A DNA stretch of 64,000 nucleotides from Bacillus swezeyi (GCF_001969815.1 NZ_MRBK01000017.1:1-64000), one strand, 5' to 3'; counted from the first letter of the stretch, positions 25,515 to 35,084 are shown. Notes: a model not told the origin generated them from the letters alone. Made by a program: numbers and translations.

Positions 25515-26708
25515 TTAAACAGTTTGTTCTAATGAGGCGTTTTTGTACCTAGAAAAATTCAATCGATCGATATTAAAATCTGTTTCTTGGTTTGAGATTA
25601 ACTGCGTAACCATTTTTCCTGTGATAGGAGCCATACTGATGCCGTCTCCCTCATGACCGCTTGCAATATAGAAGCCCGGGACTTCTTCCACTTCAGAAAC
25701 GATCGGAAGATGATCCACCACCCAAGGACGTATTCCAGCGTAGGCTCTGATACAATTAATATCTTTTAATATTGGCAAAAAGCGTGTAGCACGTTCAGCA
25801 ATGCCCCTCATCACATCATGTTCTGAACGGATATCATACCCTTTAAAGGCTCGATGCCCGCCAACCAAAAAATTATTTGCTTCCGTTGGTTCAATGGTAA
25901 ATGCAATATTGTGGTCTTCTACCAATTGACTGACGTTACGTTTATAATGAATGTCTTCGAACTTTGACAACATGTAGCCGAACTCATGAACTTTCTGACT
26001 GACTACTTTTTTTGTCTTTTCCGTTATTAAAATCAGCCCTTTGCGAGGACGAATGGGGATATCAATTCCGACCATGTCCCCGATCTTGCTGGCCCATACG
26101 CCTGCACAATTCACAATTCTTTTCGTATGGATCGTCGTTCTATCTGTTTTGACCGACTCCACTCGACCGTCTGGCGCTTGAATAATCTCCCTTACTTCAT
26201 GGTTTGTAAAAAGCGTTAATCCGTGTTTTTTAGCCTCTTCAATAAACGCATAACAGACAAGATAAGGATTCATGGTTGAATCCACTTCAGTCCATATACC
26301 GCCCTTTAAGTCACGAGCTAAATGAGGTTCAATATCCGGGAGCTCTTGCTGGTCAACCATACGCATGTCGTAGCCGGCCGCGACCTGCTGGGCTACATAA
26401 CCCCGTGCAATTTCAAGCTCTTGATCTGTTTCACATACATAAAGGCTGCCTCTTGAGAAGAATTCAAAATCAAAAGAAAATTCTTTAGCCAGCTCTTTAT
26501 AAAGCTGAATACTTTTAAAACCAATAGCCGTATCAATTCCAGGCTTTTTATCGCAAATGAGAGCAACCGCATCACAACGGCTTGAAGTTCCATTCGCGAT
26601 ATCACCTTTCTCAACCAGCGCTACACTGTATCCTTCTTTCGAGAGATAATAAGCAACACTTGAGCCAATGATGCCAGCGCCAATGACGACAATATCAAAA
26701 CTGTTCAA
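25515..26708 (-). CDS. DAO-family FAD oxidoreductase (HcnC-like, glycine/D-amino acid oxidase type)
   Basis: The 397-aa flavoprotein has GAGIIGSSVAYYLSKEG at about residues 11-27 and the C-terminal GHEGDGISMAPITGK typical of the DAO family. It resembles HcnC, sarcosine oxidase beta and the beta subunit of D-hydroxyproline/proline dehydrogenase, which holds the substrate-oxidising FAD. It starts with TTG, about 8 nt after GGGGAGG. It lies 20 nt upstream of the DapA-like gene; the other presumed subunits are three to five genes downstream. Substrate is probably a D- or secondary amino acid. Confidence 0.87.
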   Translation of the reverse strand: MNSFDIVVIGAGIIGSSVAYYLSKEGYSVALVEKGDIANGTSSRCDAVALICDKKPGIDTAIGFKSIQLYKELAKEFSFDFEFFSRGSLYVCETDQELEIARGYVAQQVAAGYDMRMVDQQELPDIEPHLARDLKGGIWTEVDSTMNPYLVCYAFIEEAKKHGLTLFTNHEVREIIQAPDGRVESVKTDRTTIHTKRIVNCAGVWASKIGDMVGIDIPIRPRKGLILITEKTKKVVSQKVHEFGYMLSKFEDIHYKRNVSQLVEDHNIAFTIEPTEANNFLVGGHRAFKGYDIRSEHDVMRGIAERATRFLPILKDINCIRAYAGIRPWVVDHLPIVSEVEEVPGFYIASGHEGDGISMAPITGKMVTQLISNQETDFNIDRLNFSRYKNASLEQTV

Positions 26709-26747
26709 GATGGTACCTCCCCAGAATAGCTGCTTTGTATCTTTAAG

Positions 26748-28265
26748 CTATTCTTTGTATGCTCCAGATGGTTGAACATTCAAAGCAATATTTACTTGTT
26801 TCTTATATAGATATTCTTCAAATCCGTACGTACCAAGATCGCCGCCAATACCACTTTGCTTATAGCCGCTCCATGGGGCTTCATTAAACGTAGGATGATA
26901 CGTATTAACCCATGTAATTCCCGCTTGAAGTTCGCGAATCACGCGTTGTGCTTTTGCCCCATCGTTTGTAAAGACCGCTGCTGCCAAACCGAAATCAGTT
27001 CCATTGGCTAATTCAATGGCTTCCTCTTCTGTTTCAAATACTTGTATGACGAGAACAGGACCAAATATCTCCTCCTGTACAATTCTCATATTCGGCGTCG
27101 TATCTGTGAAAATGGTTGGCGCTACATAATTTCCGCTGGCCAGTTCGCCGCTGGTAAGCCGGTTGCCGCCGCACAAAAGCGTTGCGCCTTCTTCTTTTCC
27201 AATTTGGATGTAATTGAGCACAGTATCCATATGATCTTTGGATACTAACGGTCCCATTTCAGACGTCTCTTCCCAACCAGGGCCAACCTGAATGTTTTTC
27301 GCGCGTGCAACAAGTTCCGGGACAAATGTATCGTAAATCGACTTCTCAATGATAAGACGCGAGCCAGCTGAACATACTTGCCCTTGCCCAGCAAATATAG
27401 CTAACAGTGCATAGTCAACCGCTGTTTCAAAATCTGCATCGGCAAACACAATGTTTGGTGATTTTCCTCCCAGCTCTAAGCCGACTTTTTTTATTGTATC
27501 TGCAGCATCTTTCATAATTTGCTTTCCTGTAGATGTACCACCGGTAAAAGAAATTTTATCAACATCCGGGTGTGTAACTAATGTGTTGCCTATAATAGAT
27601 CCAGAACCGAGTACTAAATTGGCTACACCCTTTGGAAAACCTACTTCATCAATGATTTCAAATAACCGGATTAAAGTGAGCGGTGTTTGAGTGGCTGGTT
27701 TCACAACCACTGTACAGCCGGCAGCCAGGGCAGCAGACATTTTTTGCGCCGCCATAACAAGCGGAAAATTCCATGGTACAATTTGCGCAACAACACCTAT
27801 CGGTTCACGAATAACCATAGCTTGAATGTCGTCAGGCACTTCATATGTCTGACCATGGGGCTGCATCGCAAGCCCGGCATAATATTGAAATTGGTGAATC
27901 GCATCCTCAACATCTACTAATGAATCACTGTAGAGCTTTCCATTGTTCAATGTTTCAAGCTTAGCAATCTCTTCTTTCTGTTCTTCTAGTTTTCTAGAAA
28001 CCTTCAGCAGCAGGTCTGCTCTTGTACGAGCATAAGTCTGTTTCCAACCGTTTTTGTAAAAGGCGTCTTTTGCAGCTTGAACAGCTTGATTGGCTTCATC
28101 TGCGCCGCCCTCTGTAACCGTTGCAATCACCCTGTTATTGGCAGGATTCAAAATTTCTCTCGTTCGTCCTGTTGAACTTTCGATCCACTCGCCGTTAATG
28201 TACATCTTTTGCGTTTCCTTTTTGTTTTTAAGGACCGCTTCAAATGTTTCTGAAGTACGAATCAT
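26748..28265 (-). CDS. NAD(P)-dependent aldehyde dehydrogenase
   Basis: The 505-aa enzyme is a classic ALDH with Cys in GQGQVCSAGSRL, base Glu in LELGGKSPN and IVPWNFPLVM. It is close in type to betaine-aldehyde and semialdehyde dehydrogenases. In the operon it could oxidise an aldehyde or semialdehyde formed by the DapA-like enzyme (for example 2-oxoglutarate semialdehyde) or by the aminotransferase. ATG follows GGAGGTGG by 5-7 nt; 17 nt separate it from the aminotransferase gene. A redundant role with gbsA cannot be excluded. Confidence 0.9.
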   Translation of the reverse strand: MIRTSETFEAVLKNKKETQKMYINGEWIESSTGRTREILNPANNRVIATVTEGGADEANQAVQAAKDAFYKNGWKQTYARTRADLLLKVSRKLEEQKEEIAKLETLNNGKLYSDSLVDVEDAIHQFQYYAGLAMQPHGQTYEVPDDIQAMVIREPIGVVAQIVPWNFPLVMAAQKMSAALAAGCTVVVKPATQTPLTLIRLFEIIDEVGFPKGVANLVLGSGSIIGNTLVTHPDVDKISFTGGTSTGKQIMKDAADTIKKVGLELGGKSPNIVFADADFETAVDYALLAIFAGQGQVCSAGSRLIIEKSIYDTFVPELVARAKNIQVGPGWEETSEMGPLVSKDHMDTVLNYIQIGKEEGATLLCGGNRLTSGELASGNYVAPTIFTDTTPNMRIVQEEIFGPVLVIQVFETEEEAIELANGTDFGLAAAVFTNDGAKAQRVIRELQAGITWVNTYHPTFNEAPWSGYKQSGIGGDLGTYGFEEYLYKKQVNIALNVQPSGAYKE

Positions 28266-28282
28266 TGTTCCACCTCCGGGAT

Positions 28283-29629
28283 TTAAATGACTTGAAGACT
28301 TTCCTTCACTGTTTTCACAATAAATTGATAATCATCTTCTGTGAGATTGAGAGGCGGAGCAAGCTGCAAGATATTGTTATAACCTGCGACGGTATCGCCA
28401 TTCTTCCCAATGAGCAAACCTTTCTCCTTGCAAGCCTTCATAACCGCATTGATTTTCTCCAATTCAATCGGTTCCTTCGTTTCCTTATTTTTGACCAATT
28501 CAATTCCCAATAACAGGCCTTTTCCCCGCACATCACCAACATGGTCATGTTGTAAGAGAACCTGGAAGTCTTGAAGCATCCTTTCTCCTAAAACTTTGGA
28601 CCGCTCAAACAATCCTTCTTGCTCCATAATTTCAATATTCTTTAGCGCAACCGCACAAGAAGCAGGACTTCCGCCGTAAGTATTCACATGTCTAAAACGA
28701 TTGTTTGTTTTCTCGCCGCTAAAGACTTCAAAGACTTCTCTGCGCACAGCTGTCGCTGATAATGGCATATACCCGCTTGTGATTCCTTTTGCCATTGTAA
28801 TGATGTCCGGTTTTACACCATAGTTCATAAAACCAAAAGGCTTTCCTGTTCTTCCAAAGCCGCAAATCACTTCATCCACAATCAGCAGCGCACCATGATG
28901 CTCGCAAATTCCCTTCACTCTCTTCAAATAATTCTCCGGCGGCATTAATACTCCGCCTCCCGTAATAATTGGCTCCATGATGGCGCCTGCGATCGTTTCA
29001 CTCAACTCCCAAGTCATGAGCTGATCGATCGCTTCTGCACTTTCCAACGTATTGGAATCTTCAGGCTTTCGATATAAGTCTGGCGGGGATACATGTAAAA
29101 AACCTTGGCCCAGCGGTTCATATTTATATTTTCTTTGCGCTTGGCCTGTAGCTGCCAATGCCCCCATCGTATTGCCGTGGTAAGCTCTGTAGCGGGAAAC
29201 AAACTTGAAACGGTTTGCTTCTCCTTTTTGCTGATGGTACTGCCTTGCGATTTTAAAGGCCGTTTCATTTGCTTCTGAGCCGCTGTTCGAGAAAAAGAAT
29301 ACATAATCATCATCCAAATACTGATTTAGCTTCTCTGCTAATTTGATAGCCGGACCATGACTGTGGGATAGTGGAAAATAAGGCAGTTTCTCAAGCTGGT
29401 CATAAGCTGCCTGTGCGAGTTCCTTTCGCCCATATCCGACATTCACGCACCATAATCCTGACATACCGTCTAAATATTGATTTCCTTCCGCATCTGTAAT
29501 CCAGGCGCCCTCGGCGGATTCCGCTATTAATAAACCAGGGTCTGGAACAGCGCCTTTCATCGCATGCCACACATATTTAGAATCTTTTAACCTTAACTCC
29601 TCTGTGTTGGGAATTGCTTCTTTCTGCAA
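28283..29629 (-). CDS. class III PLP aminotransferase (omega-amino acid:pyruvate type)
   Basis: The 448-aa fold-type I transaminase has the PLP lysine in ITMAKGITSGYMP and IVDEVICGFGRTG as the PLP-binding aspartate region. Its class moves a terminal amino group from omega-amino acids such as beta-alanine to pyruvate. The next gene upstream encodes a CoA-acylating malonate/methylmalonate semialdehyde dehydrogenase, so a beta-alanine (or 3-aminoisobutyrate) to acetyl-CoA (or propionyl-CoA) route is plausible. It starts with TTG and a weak RBS (GAGG); 63 nt separate it from mmsA. Confidence 0.88.
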   Translation of the reverse strand: MQKEAIPNTEELRLKDSKYVWHAMKGAVPDPGLLIAESAEGAWITDAEGNQYLDGMSGLWCVNVGYGRKELAQAAYDQLEKLPYFPLSHSHGPAIKLAEKLNQYLDDDYVFFFSNSGSEANETAFKIARQYHQQKGEANRFKFVSRYRAYHGNTMGALAATGQAQRKYKYEPLGQGFLHVSPPDLYRKPEDSNTLESAEAIDQLMTWELSETIAGAIMEPIITGGGVLMPPENYLKRVKGICEHHGALLIVDEVICGFGRTGKPFGFMNYGVKPDIITMAKGITSGYMPLSATAVRREVFEVFSGEKTNNRFRHVNTYGGSPASCAVALKNIEIMEQEGLFERSKVLGERMLQDFQVLLQHDHVGDVRGKGLLLGIELVKNKETKEPIELEKINAVMKACKEKGLLIGKNGDTVAGYNNILQLAPPLNLTEDDYQFIVKTVKESLQVI

Positions 29630-29692
29630 TTGAAAGACCTCATTTCTTATATCAATTTTCTTCCCAGTAAGAACGATTAGAAGGCCATAACT

Positions 29693-31150
29693 TTAGTAAC
29701 GCGCAGTCACCATTTTCTTCCTTGTAAAAAAGTTCACTCCATCTTTCCCATTGGCATGGAGATCGCCATAAAATGAATGTTTATAGCCAGAAAACGGGAA
29801 AAATGCCATTGGTGCCGGGACGCCCAAATTAATGCCAAGCATTCCTGAATCGATTTCTTCTCTAAATTCACGAATTGCTTTGGCACTGTTTGTATATAAA
29901 CATGCTCCGTTTGCAAATTCAGAACGATTGGCTACTTCAATCGCTTCTGCAAGAGTATTCACTCGAACAATTGATAAAACAGGAGCAAAGATTTCTTCTT
30001 TCCAAATCTTCATGTTTGTCTCAACGTGATCAAATATTGTCGCCCCAACAAAATAGCCTTTGTCATCTTTTACATCTTGTCTTCCGTCTCTTACAAGTTT
30101 GGCACCCTCTGCTTCTCCTGCGGATATATAAGACTGTGCGCGCTCTTTTTGCTCTTTGCGAATGACCGGTCCCAAAAACACATCTTTATTTAAACCATCA
30201 CCCATCACAATATCGTCTGCACCTTTTTTCAAACGGTTTACGAGAGAATCCGCGACATCTCCTACAGCAACAACAACGGATGCTGCCATGCAGCGCTGGC
30301 CTGCCGAACCGAATGCTGCACCTAAAATATTTTTCACTGCCACATCAAGGTCGGCGTCTTCTAAAACGATACTGTGATTTTTCGCTCCCGCTAACGCTTG
30401 AACGCGTTTTCCGTTCTTTGCTGCCGTCTTATAAATGTACTCCGCTACAGGCTGTGAACCGACAAATGAAACCGCTTTAATTAATTCGTGCTCCAATAGA
30501 CCGTTCACAACATCATGAGCTCCGTGGACAATATTTAATACGCCATCCGGCAATCCGGCTTCTTTGAATAATTCCGCTAAGCGATTAGCTAGCATTGGCG
30601 TACGTTCTGAAGGCTTTAAAACAAATGTATTCCCGCATGCAATAGCTAATGGAAACATCCAGCAAGGCACCATCATAGGGAAGTTAAATGGGGCAATTCC
30701 TCCAACTGCGCCCAAGGGGTACCGGTACATCCCTGATTCAACCCCGGTTGCTATGTCAGGCAATTGCTCTCCCATCATTAAGGATGGGGCGCCAGCAGCA
30801 AACTCAACACATTCAATTCCTCTCTGCACTTCGCCATAAGCATCAGAGAACGTTTTTCCATTTTCCAAGGAAATCAATTCTGCTAACTCATCCCAGTGTT
30901 TCACTAATAATTGTTGATATGTAAATAGAATTCTAGCCCTTTTGGGAACGGCAACCCTTTTCCACTCTGCAAATGCCTTATTCGCTTCTTGGACAGCATA
31001 ATCAACATCACTTTGTCCGGAAATTGGAACTTTGGCAATCACTTCTCCATTGGCTGGATTATAAACATCCTCATATTGTTGCTTTTCGGGATCTATCCAC
31101 TTGCCAGAAATGAAATTTTTTACATGTTTAATATCTGTTAGTGTATTCAT
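29693..31150 (-). CDS. mmsA: CoA-acylating (methyl)malonate-semialdehyde dehydrogenase
   Basis: The 485-aa enzyme has the MMSDH signature: catalytic Cys in [11 protein letters not shown] and, in place of the usual ALDH base Glu, [16 protein letters not shown]. It turns malonate or methylmalonate semialdehyde plus CoA into acetyl- or propionyl-CoA, releasing CO2. It is homologous to IolA but lies outside an inositol operon. It is the first gene of the long minus-strand operon, with GGAGGG about 6 nt from ATG, and is preceded by a control region that is duplicated ahead of lysR. Confidence 0.9.
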   Translation of the reverse strand: MNTLTDIKHVKNFISGKWIDPEKQQYEDVYNPANGEVIAKVPISGQSDVDYAVQEANKAFAEWKRVAVPKRARILFTYQQLLVKHWDELAELISLENGKTFSDAYGEVQRGIECVEFAAGAPSLMMGEQLPDIATGVESGMYRYPLGAVGGIAPFNFPMMVPCWMFPLAIACGNTFVLKPSERTPMLANRLAELFKEAGLPDGVLNIVHGAHDVVNGLLEHELIKAVSFVGSQPVAEYIYKTAAKNGKRVQALAGAKNHSIVLEDADLDVAVKNILGAAFGSAGQRCMAASVVVAVGDVADSLVNRLKKGADDIVMGDGLNKDVFLGPVIRKEQKERAQSYISAGEAEGAKLVRDGRQDVKDDKGYFVGATIFDHVETNMKIWKEEIFAPVLSIVRVNTLAEAIEVANRSEFANGACLYTNSAKAIREFREEIDSGMLGINLGVPAPMAFFPFSGYKHSFYGDLHANGKDGVNFFTRKKMVTARY

Positions 31151-31325
31151 ATAATCCCTCCGAAAAATTTTGTTCGACTCAGGTTCAGTTTATTCAGTAA
31201 ATTATTAATAGTAAAATAAAAATAAAATATGCTCGACATATCATTTTTTTATGGGGGCAAAAGTGCTATATCACTTCAGGCGCTATGAAACTTATAATAA
31301 AGTTGGATAACTTCAGCAAAGCAGA
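31146..31325. repeat. duplicated mmsA-lysR control region, copy 1, with dead lysR head
   Basis: From the mmsA start rightward this copy matches 33913-34105. It includes a stretch of about 48 bp (31188-31235) that is identical by eye (CAGTTTATTCAGTAAATTATT and onward). Its right part is a decayed lysR 5' end: the ATG has become ATA at 31268, and TATCACTTCAGGCGCTATG parallels the real lysR. So mmsA and lysR were once directly divergent. The identical segment contains the palindrome TATTAATA and two AGTAAA boxes, a candidate LysR-type binding region. Confidence 0.85.
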
Positions 31326-31329
31326 ATTG

Positions 31330-31659
31330 GATAACAAATATTTGATCCATCCCAATTCTTCACCAAGATCAACAAGAAAAAGGCCCTGCGATCATCTTTC
31401 ACAGAGCAGAAGGTGTTCAATGTTTATGATCTTAATGGTAGGCATGGCCTTCCTTGGAACGTAAACATCGAATATGGTCGTTAAGAACTTGCCGGAGCTG
31501 ACAAAGAACAAGGGGAAAAAATGCGCTTATGTCTCAAGCTTTAGTAACGAACCTGCCATTCGCCTTGCTGCTAAAGGAGCAGAAAGTGGAGAACAGCATA
31601 ACTCATTTAGCGTTTGTCTCGTTTAATTTTGGAATAAGACAACCTTTACCCAAAGCGTT
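31330..31659. other. degenerate region after the lysR scrap
   Basis: No intact gene. Plus-strand fragments in shifting frames look protein-like (KVFNVYDLNGRHGLPWN, then KNLPELTKNKGKKCAYVSSF), which suggests another decayed gene, but I do not recognise the family. Confidence 0.4.
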
Positions 31660-33126
31660 TTATTGTGCCTTCCTTTTTTCTTCTTCTTGAATGTATTCTT
31701 TCTCCCAAAAATCCGCATGTTTTATCCCCAATTTTAATGGGTCAAAAACAGGATCTTTTCCTGCCTTTTTCTGTTCATTGAAATCTTTTAATACTTTTAA
31801 AGCCGGTTTGAATAAAAGTATTAATACCAGTATATTTAAATAAGCCATACCACCCAGACCTATATCTCCTAGAGTCCAAGCAATGCTCGATGCAACAGCT
31901 GTCCCCGTGAAGACAAAAACCAAAATCAGAAATTTCAGAATTTTTACCGCGGTGCTTGTTCCTCGTTTCCACTTACGTGTAATAAAGGCCAAACTTGTTT
32001 CGCTTTTGTAATAATAGGAAATCATTGTGGTAAAGCAAAAGAAAAATAAAGAAATCACTAGAAAGGTATAACCAAAACCAGGCAGGACTTGATCAATGGA
32101 TAGTTGAACATATACGGCACCGGCTTCTACTCCTGGAATATTAGTGACTAGCTGACCGCTGTTCTCATTGTTTACATTAAACATGCCTGTCATTAAGATC
32201 ATAAATGCGGATGCTGAACATATAACCCAAGTATCAAAATAAACAGCTAGAGATTGGACAAGTCCCTGTTTGGCCGGGTGTGATACTTCCGCAGCAGCAC
32301 CCTCATACGTTTCTCCTCCGGAACCTGCAGCATTTGAGAAGAACCCACGCTGTACCCCCCAAGCAATAGCAGATCCAATAATGCCGCCAAAGGTTGCATC
32401 CGCACCAAATGCGCTGGAAATAATTAACGAAAAGACATCGGGTATAGCTGAGGCATTTGCAAATAAAACGATGAAACACACAATCATATAACCAATAGCC
32501 ATGATTGGTACCAATAGTTCTGCTGTCTTAGCAATTCTCTTAACTCCTCCGAAAATCACCAATGAAAAGAGAATGACTAAGAAAGCACCAATAAACATTG
32601 GATGAATACTAAATGCCGCTTTCACTGAAACAGCTATTGTATTCGACTGAATATTCATTAGAAAAAAACCATTAGCTACTATTGTAAGAGCAGCGTATAC
32701 TAAAGCATATTTTTTAAATCCTAAACCTTTTTCAATATAAAAAGGAGGGCCGCCACGGTATTCGCCATCAATTTTACTTTTGTAAATTTGGGCCAAAGTC
32801 GTTTCAATAAAGGAAGTGGCTGCACCGAAAAAAGCCATCACCCACATCCAAAAAACCGCACCAGGTCCTCCAAGAGCAATTGCAGTAGCAACACCCGCTA
32901 TGTTTCCTGTCCCAATTCTGCTTCCTAATGATAATGATATAGCTTGAAAAGAGGATACACCGCTTTTTGAAGTTTCTCGATTAAACATATAATGAAACAT
33001 GTCTTTTAAGTGCGTCACTTGAACACATCGAGTAGCTATGGTGAATCCCAGCCCCGTTGCTAGAAAACAATAAATAAAGTATTGGTTCCATACCAAACCA
33101 CTAACCCAATTTAAAAAACTTTCCAT
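31660..33126 (-). CDS. AGCS-family amino acid:cation symporter (copy 2)
   Basis: The 488-aa membrane protein is a clear paralog of the symporter at 19386-20882: the same GGPGAVFWMWVMAFFGA and EGAAAEVSHPAKQGL segments and the same tail DPLKLGIKHADFWEKEY. It likely imports a small amino acid with a cation. ATG follows TGGAGG by 7 nt. It lies downstream of a decayed SDR gene and of the second copy of the mmsA-type promoter region, so it is probably expressed under the same control as the mmsA operon. Substrate is unknown. Confidence 0.92.
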   Translation of the reverse strand: MESFLNWVSGLVWNQYFIYCFLATGLGFTIATRCVQVTHLKDMFHYMFNRETSKSGVSSFQAISLSLGSRIGTGNIAGVATAIALGGPGAVFWMWVMAFFGAATSFIETTLAQIYKSKIDGEYRGGPPFYIEKGLGFKKYALVYAALTIVANGFFLMNIQSNTIAVSVKAAFSIHPMFIGAFLVILFSLVIFGGVKRIAKTAELLVPIMAIGYMIVCFIVLFANASAIPDVFSLIISSAFGADATFGGIIGSAIAWGVQRGFFSNAAGSGGETYEGAAAEVSHPAKQGLVQSLAVYFDTWVICSASAFMILMTGMFNVNNENSGQLVTNIPGVEAGAVYVQLSIDQVLPGFGYTFLVISLFFFCFTTMISYYYKSETSLAFITRKWKRGTSTAVKILKFLILVFVFTGTAVASSIAWTLGDIGLGGMAYLNILVLILLFKPALKVLKDFNEQKKAGKDPVFDPLKLGIKHADFWEKEYIQEEEKRKAQ

Positions 33127-33233
33127 AATAGCCTCCAGTCGTCAACTCAATGAGGCAGTTCGATGCATTGAGTTCATTTTTTATTTTAGGTCCTGTCCCC
33201 TCTAACTTCATGTTCTTAAACAAATAAGGTGGC

Positions 33234-33863
33234 TTATCGTGAATTTTGACTCTCTTCCCCATTATGATTCATAATGGTTATATCTTCTTCCGTTATATTT
33301 GTTTGATGTTTAGCGCTGTCGAAAATGAAATCCGCAACTCTATCTGGATTCATATCACTCTCCATTTGCTCTTTTGATAGGTTCAATTTCTATAAATTTG
33401 TTCTCCCTGAATTTTTGTATTCTATTGCTAATGCTTCAGAAAATCCACGAACTTCAAATTTACTGTCAATGTAAACGCTTTCAAATTCTTTTTACTTCTT
33501 TTCCTGAATTCGATATAATATTGATAATACACCCTTTTTTCTGTTTAACCATTACCTTTAGTTCCTTTTAAGTTTGTGTCAATCATCTGATGAATATCAT
33601 TCTCTGCTAAATCGTTATTAATCTAGTAATCAATCGAACCATGCTCGTTTAAGCGTTTTTCCATCACATCTTCAAGATTTGATTCGTGATGTCAAGTTCA
33701 TAAATCGAAGATCGATCACTTCACTGAGAAGCTGTCTCCATAAGTGTTGCTTTTGTTCGCACGCGTAAACATACATCGTAGCCCTTTTGCGAGTATTTTA
33801 TGGCCAATGATTTTCCCAACCCGCTACCAGCACCTGTGACGCAACTATTTCCTTAGACATCAT
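33234..33863 (-). pseudogene. decayed SDR-family oxidoreductase gene
   Basis: Minus-strand fragments in different frames trace one SDR protein in order. The N-terminus has CVTGAGSGLGKSLAIKYSQK (TGxxxGxG motif). The core has GCIINIISNSGKEVK. The catalytic Tyr/Lys region has ESVYIDSKFEVRGFSEALA. The C-terminus is MNPDRVADFIFDSAKHQTN, ending at a normal stop at 33234. Several frame changes and in-frame stops make it non-functional. The RBS AAGGAGG precedes the start. It sits between the duplicated control region and symporter copy 2, presumably once in the same operon. Confidence 0.87.
33470..33483. promoter_or_regulatory. cre-like sequence inside the SDR pseudogene
   Basis: TGTAAACGCTTTCA fits the CcpA cre consensus TGWAANCGNTNWCA on both strands. 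It overlaps the old codons for ESVYI, so it may be coincidental, but it lies about 345 nt upstream of symporter copy 2 and could act as an intragenic cre. Confidence 0.35.
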
Positions 33864-33912
33864 TCATCGCCTCCTTCTTCAAGGGGCTGAAGCATTGTTT
33901 TTTGTTAGCACA

Positions 33913-34105
33913 TTCATATAATCCCTCCCCAAAAAAATTTGTTTGACTAGTGTTCAGTTTATTCAGTAAATTATTAATAGTAAAATAAAAATAAAATATG
34001 CTTGACATACAATTTTTTTATGAAAGGAAATGTGCCATGTCACTTCAACGTTATGAAATTTTCAATAAAGTTGTACAGCTTCAGAATATCAGCAAAGCGG
34101 CATCA
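33913..34105. repeat. duplicated mmsA-lysR control region, copy 2, with dead mmsA head
   Basis: This copy matches 31146-31325. Its left end keeps the mmsA RBS and start but now encodes only MNVLTKNNASAP before a stop (33917 down to about 33879); its right end leads into the intact lysR. It therefore supplies a leftward promoter that now reads through the SDR pseudogene into symporter copy 2. Confidence 0.85.
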
Positions 34106-34909
34106 GAGCTTCATCTCACACAACCGGGAATAAGCAATGCAATTAAAACGCTTGAGGAAGATTTAGGTTTAAAACTCTTGGTTCGAAACCGAACAGGGAT
34201 ATCTTTGACAAGGGAAGGAGAAAAAATATACGATTACTCTTTAAAGATATCAAAGCTAAATGATGCATTATTTCAGGAAGCTTCAGCTTTGAGAGGATTA
34301 GGCACAGGGGTTATCAATGTAGGATCTTTTGCAAGTGTAACAGCAAACTGGATGCCTTTCATTATTAAACGTTTTAATGAGAAATATCCAGGCATAACCG
34401 TTAAAATTTACGAGGATGATTATTTCAACTTAGAAAAAGCGGTCCTATCAGGTGAATTAGACTGTTGTTTCAATACATATGTTAGTACAAAAGGCATTTC
34501 CTTTACCCCATTAGTAAAAGACAAATTATATTGTATTGTTTCTCTTAAGAACCAGCTAAGCAAACATAACAAAATAAAACCTAGCCAATTAGAAGAATTC
34601 CCTTTAATTAAACCTAAAAAAGGATGGGATAACGAGGTTGCTGCATTTTTTAAAGAACATAACATTCAACAAAAGGTTCGATATGAAGTTTCGGATGACC
34701 ATTCCATTCTGGCACTGGTCGAAGCTAATCTAGGAATTAATATTCGGCCTGAATTGGTACTTAAGGGCGCCCGCAACAAAATAAAGGCGATTGAACTGGA
34801 GAAAAATACATATCGTACAATAGGAATCTGTACAATGCCTCAAGTATCTCACGCAACAAAAGTGTTCGTAGAAACAGTTAAAGAGCTATATCCAAAGATG
34901 AATGAATAG
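34037..34909 (+). CDS. LysR-family transcriptional regulator
   Basis: The 290-aa regulator has an N-terminal winged helix (residues 3-60; QNISKAASELHLTQPGISNA is the typical helix-turn-helix) and a LysR substrate-binding domain (about 88-288). ATG at 34037 is chosen (AAAGGAAA 7 nt before; alignment with LysR starts), rather than the frame start at 33998. It is divergent from copy 2 of the control region and is the only regulator gene in the catabolic block, so it most likely senses the substrate or an intermediate. The gene is more A+T-rich than the flanking core genes. Confidence 0.9.
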   Translation: MSLQRYEIFNKVVQLQNISKAASELHLTQPGISNAIKTLEEDLGLKLLVRNRTGISLTREGEKIYDYSLKISKLNDALFQEASALRGLGTGVINVGSFASVTANWMPFIIKRFNEKYPGITVKIYEDDYFNLEKAVLSGELDCCFNTYVSTKGISFTPLVKDKLYCIVSLKNQLSKHNKIKPSQLEEFPLIKPKKGWDNEVAAFFKEHNIQQKVRYEVSDDHSILALVEANLGINIRPELVLKGARNKIKAIELEKNTYRTIGICTMPQVSHATKVFVETVKELYPKMNE

Positions 34910-35084
34910 CACATATCTTTATCCTTTTTCGACTATCGTCTATAGAACATATCGTTTTCTATCCCTCTCCCATAGCTATTACACCAGTATACTTACCATA
35001 ATCAAATAAGCCTAAAAGGAGCGTTTCCAGGCAGCCTATATCCGTTCTGCGATGTTCCATTTTTAATGCTAGCAAGCAAGTTCA

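Noticed and set aside
33374-33571. 65-codon plus-strand frame upstream of lysR
   Set aside because: It lies antisense to the SDR pseudogene and has no sensible start site.
19386-34909. Ectoine degradation (eut/doe) cluster, because of the Asp/Glu-racemase-like and class III aminotransferase genes
   Set aside because: The hydrolase, deacetylase and cyclodeaminase-type genes of that pathway are all missing.
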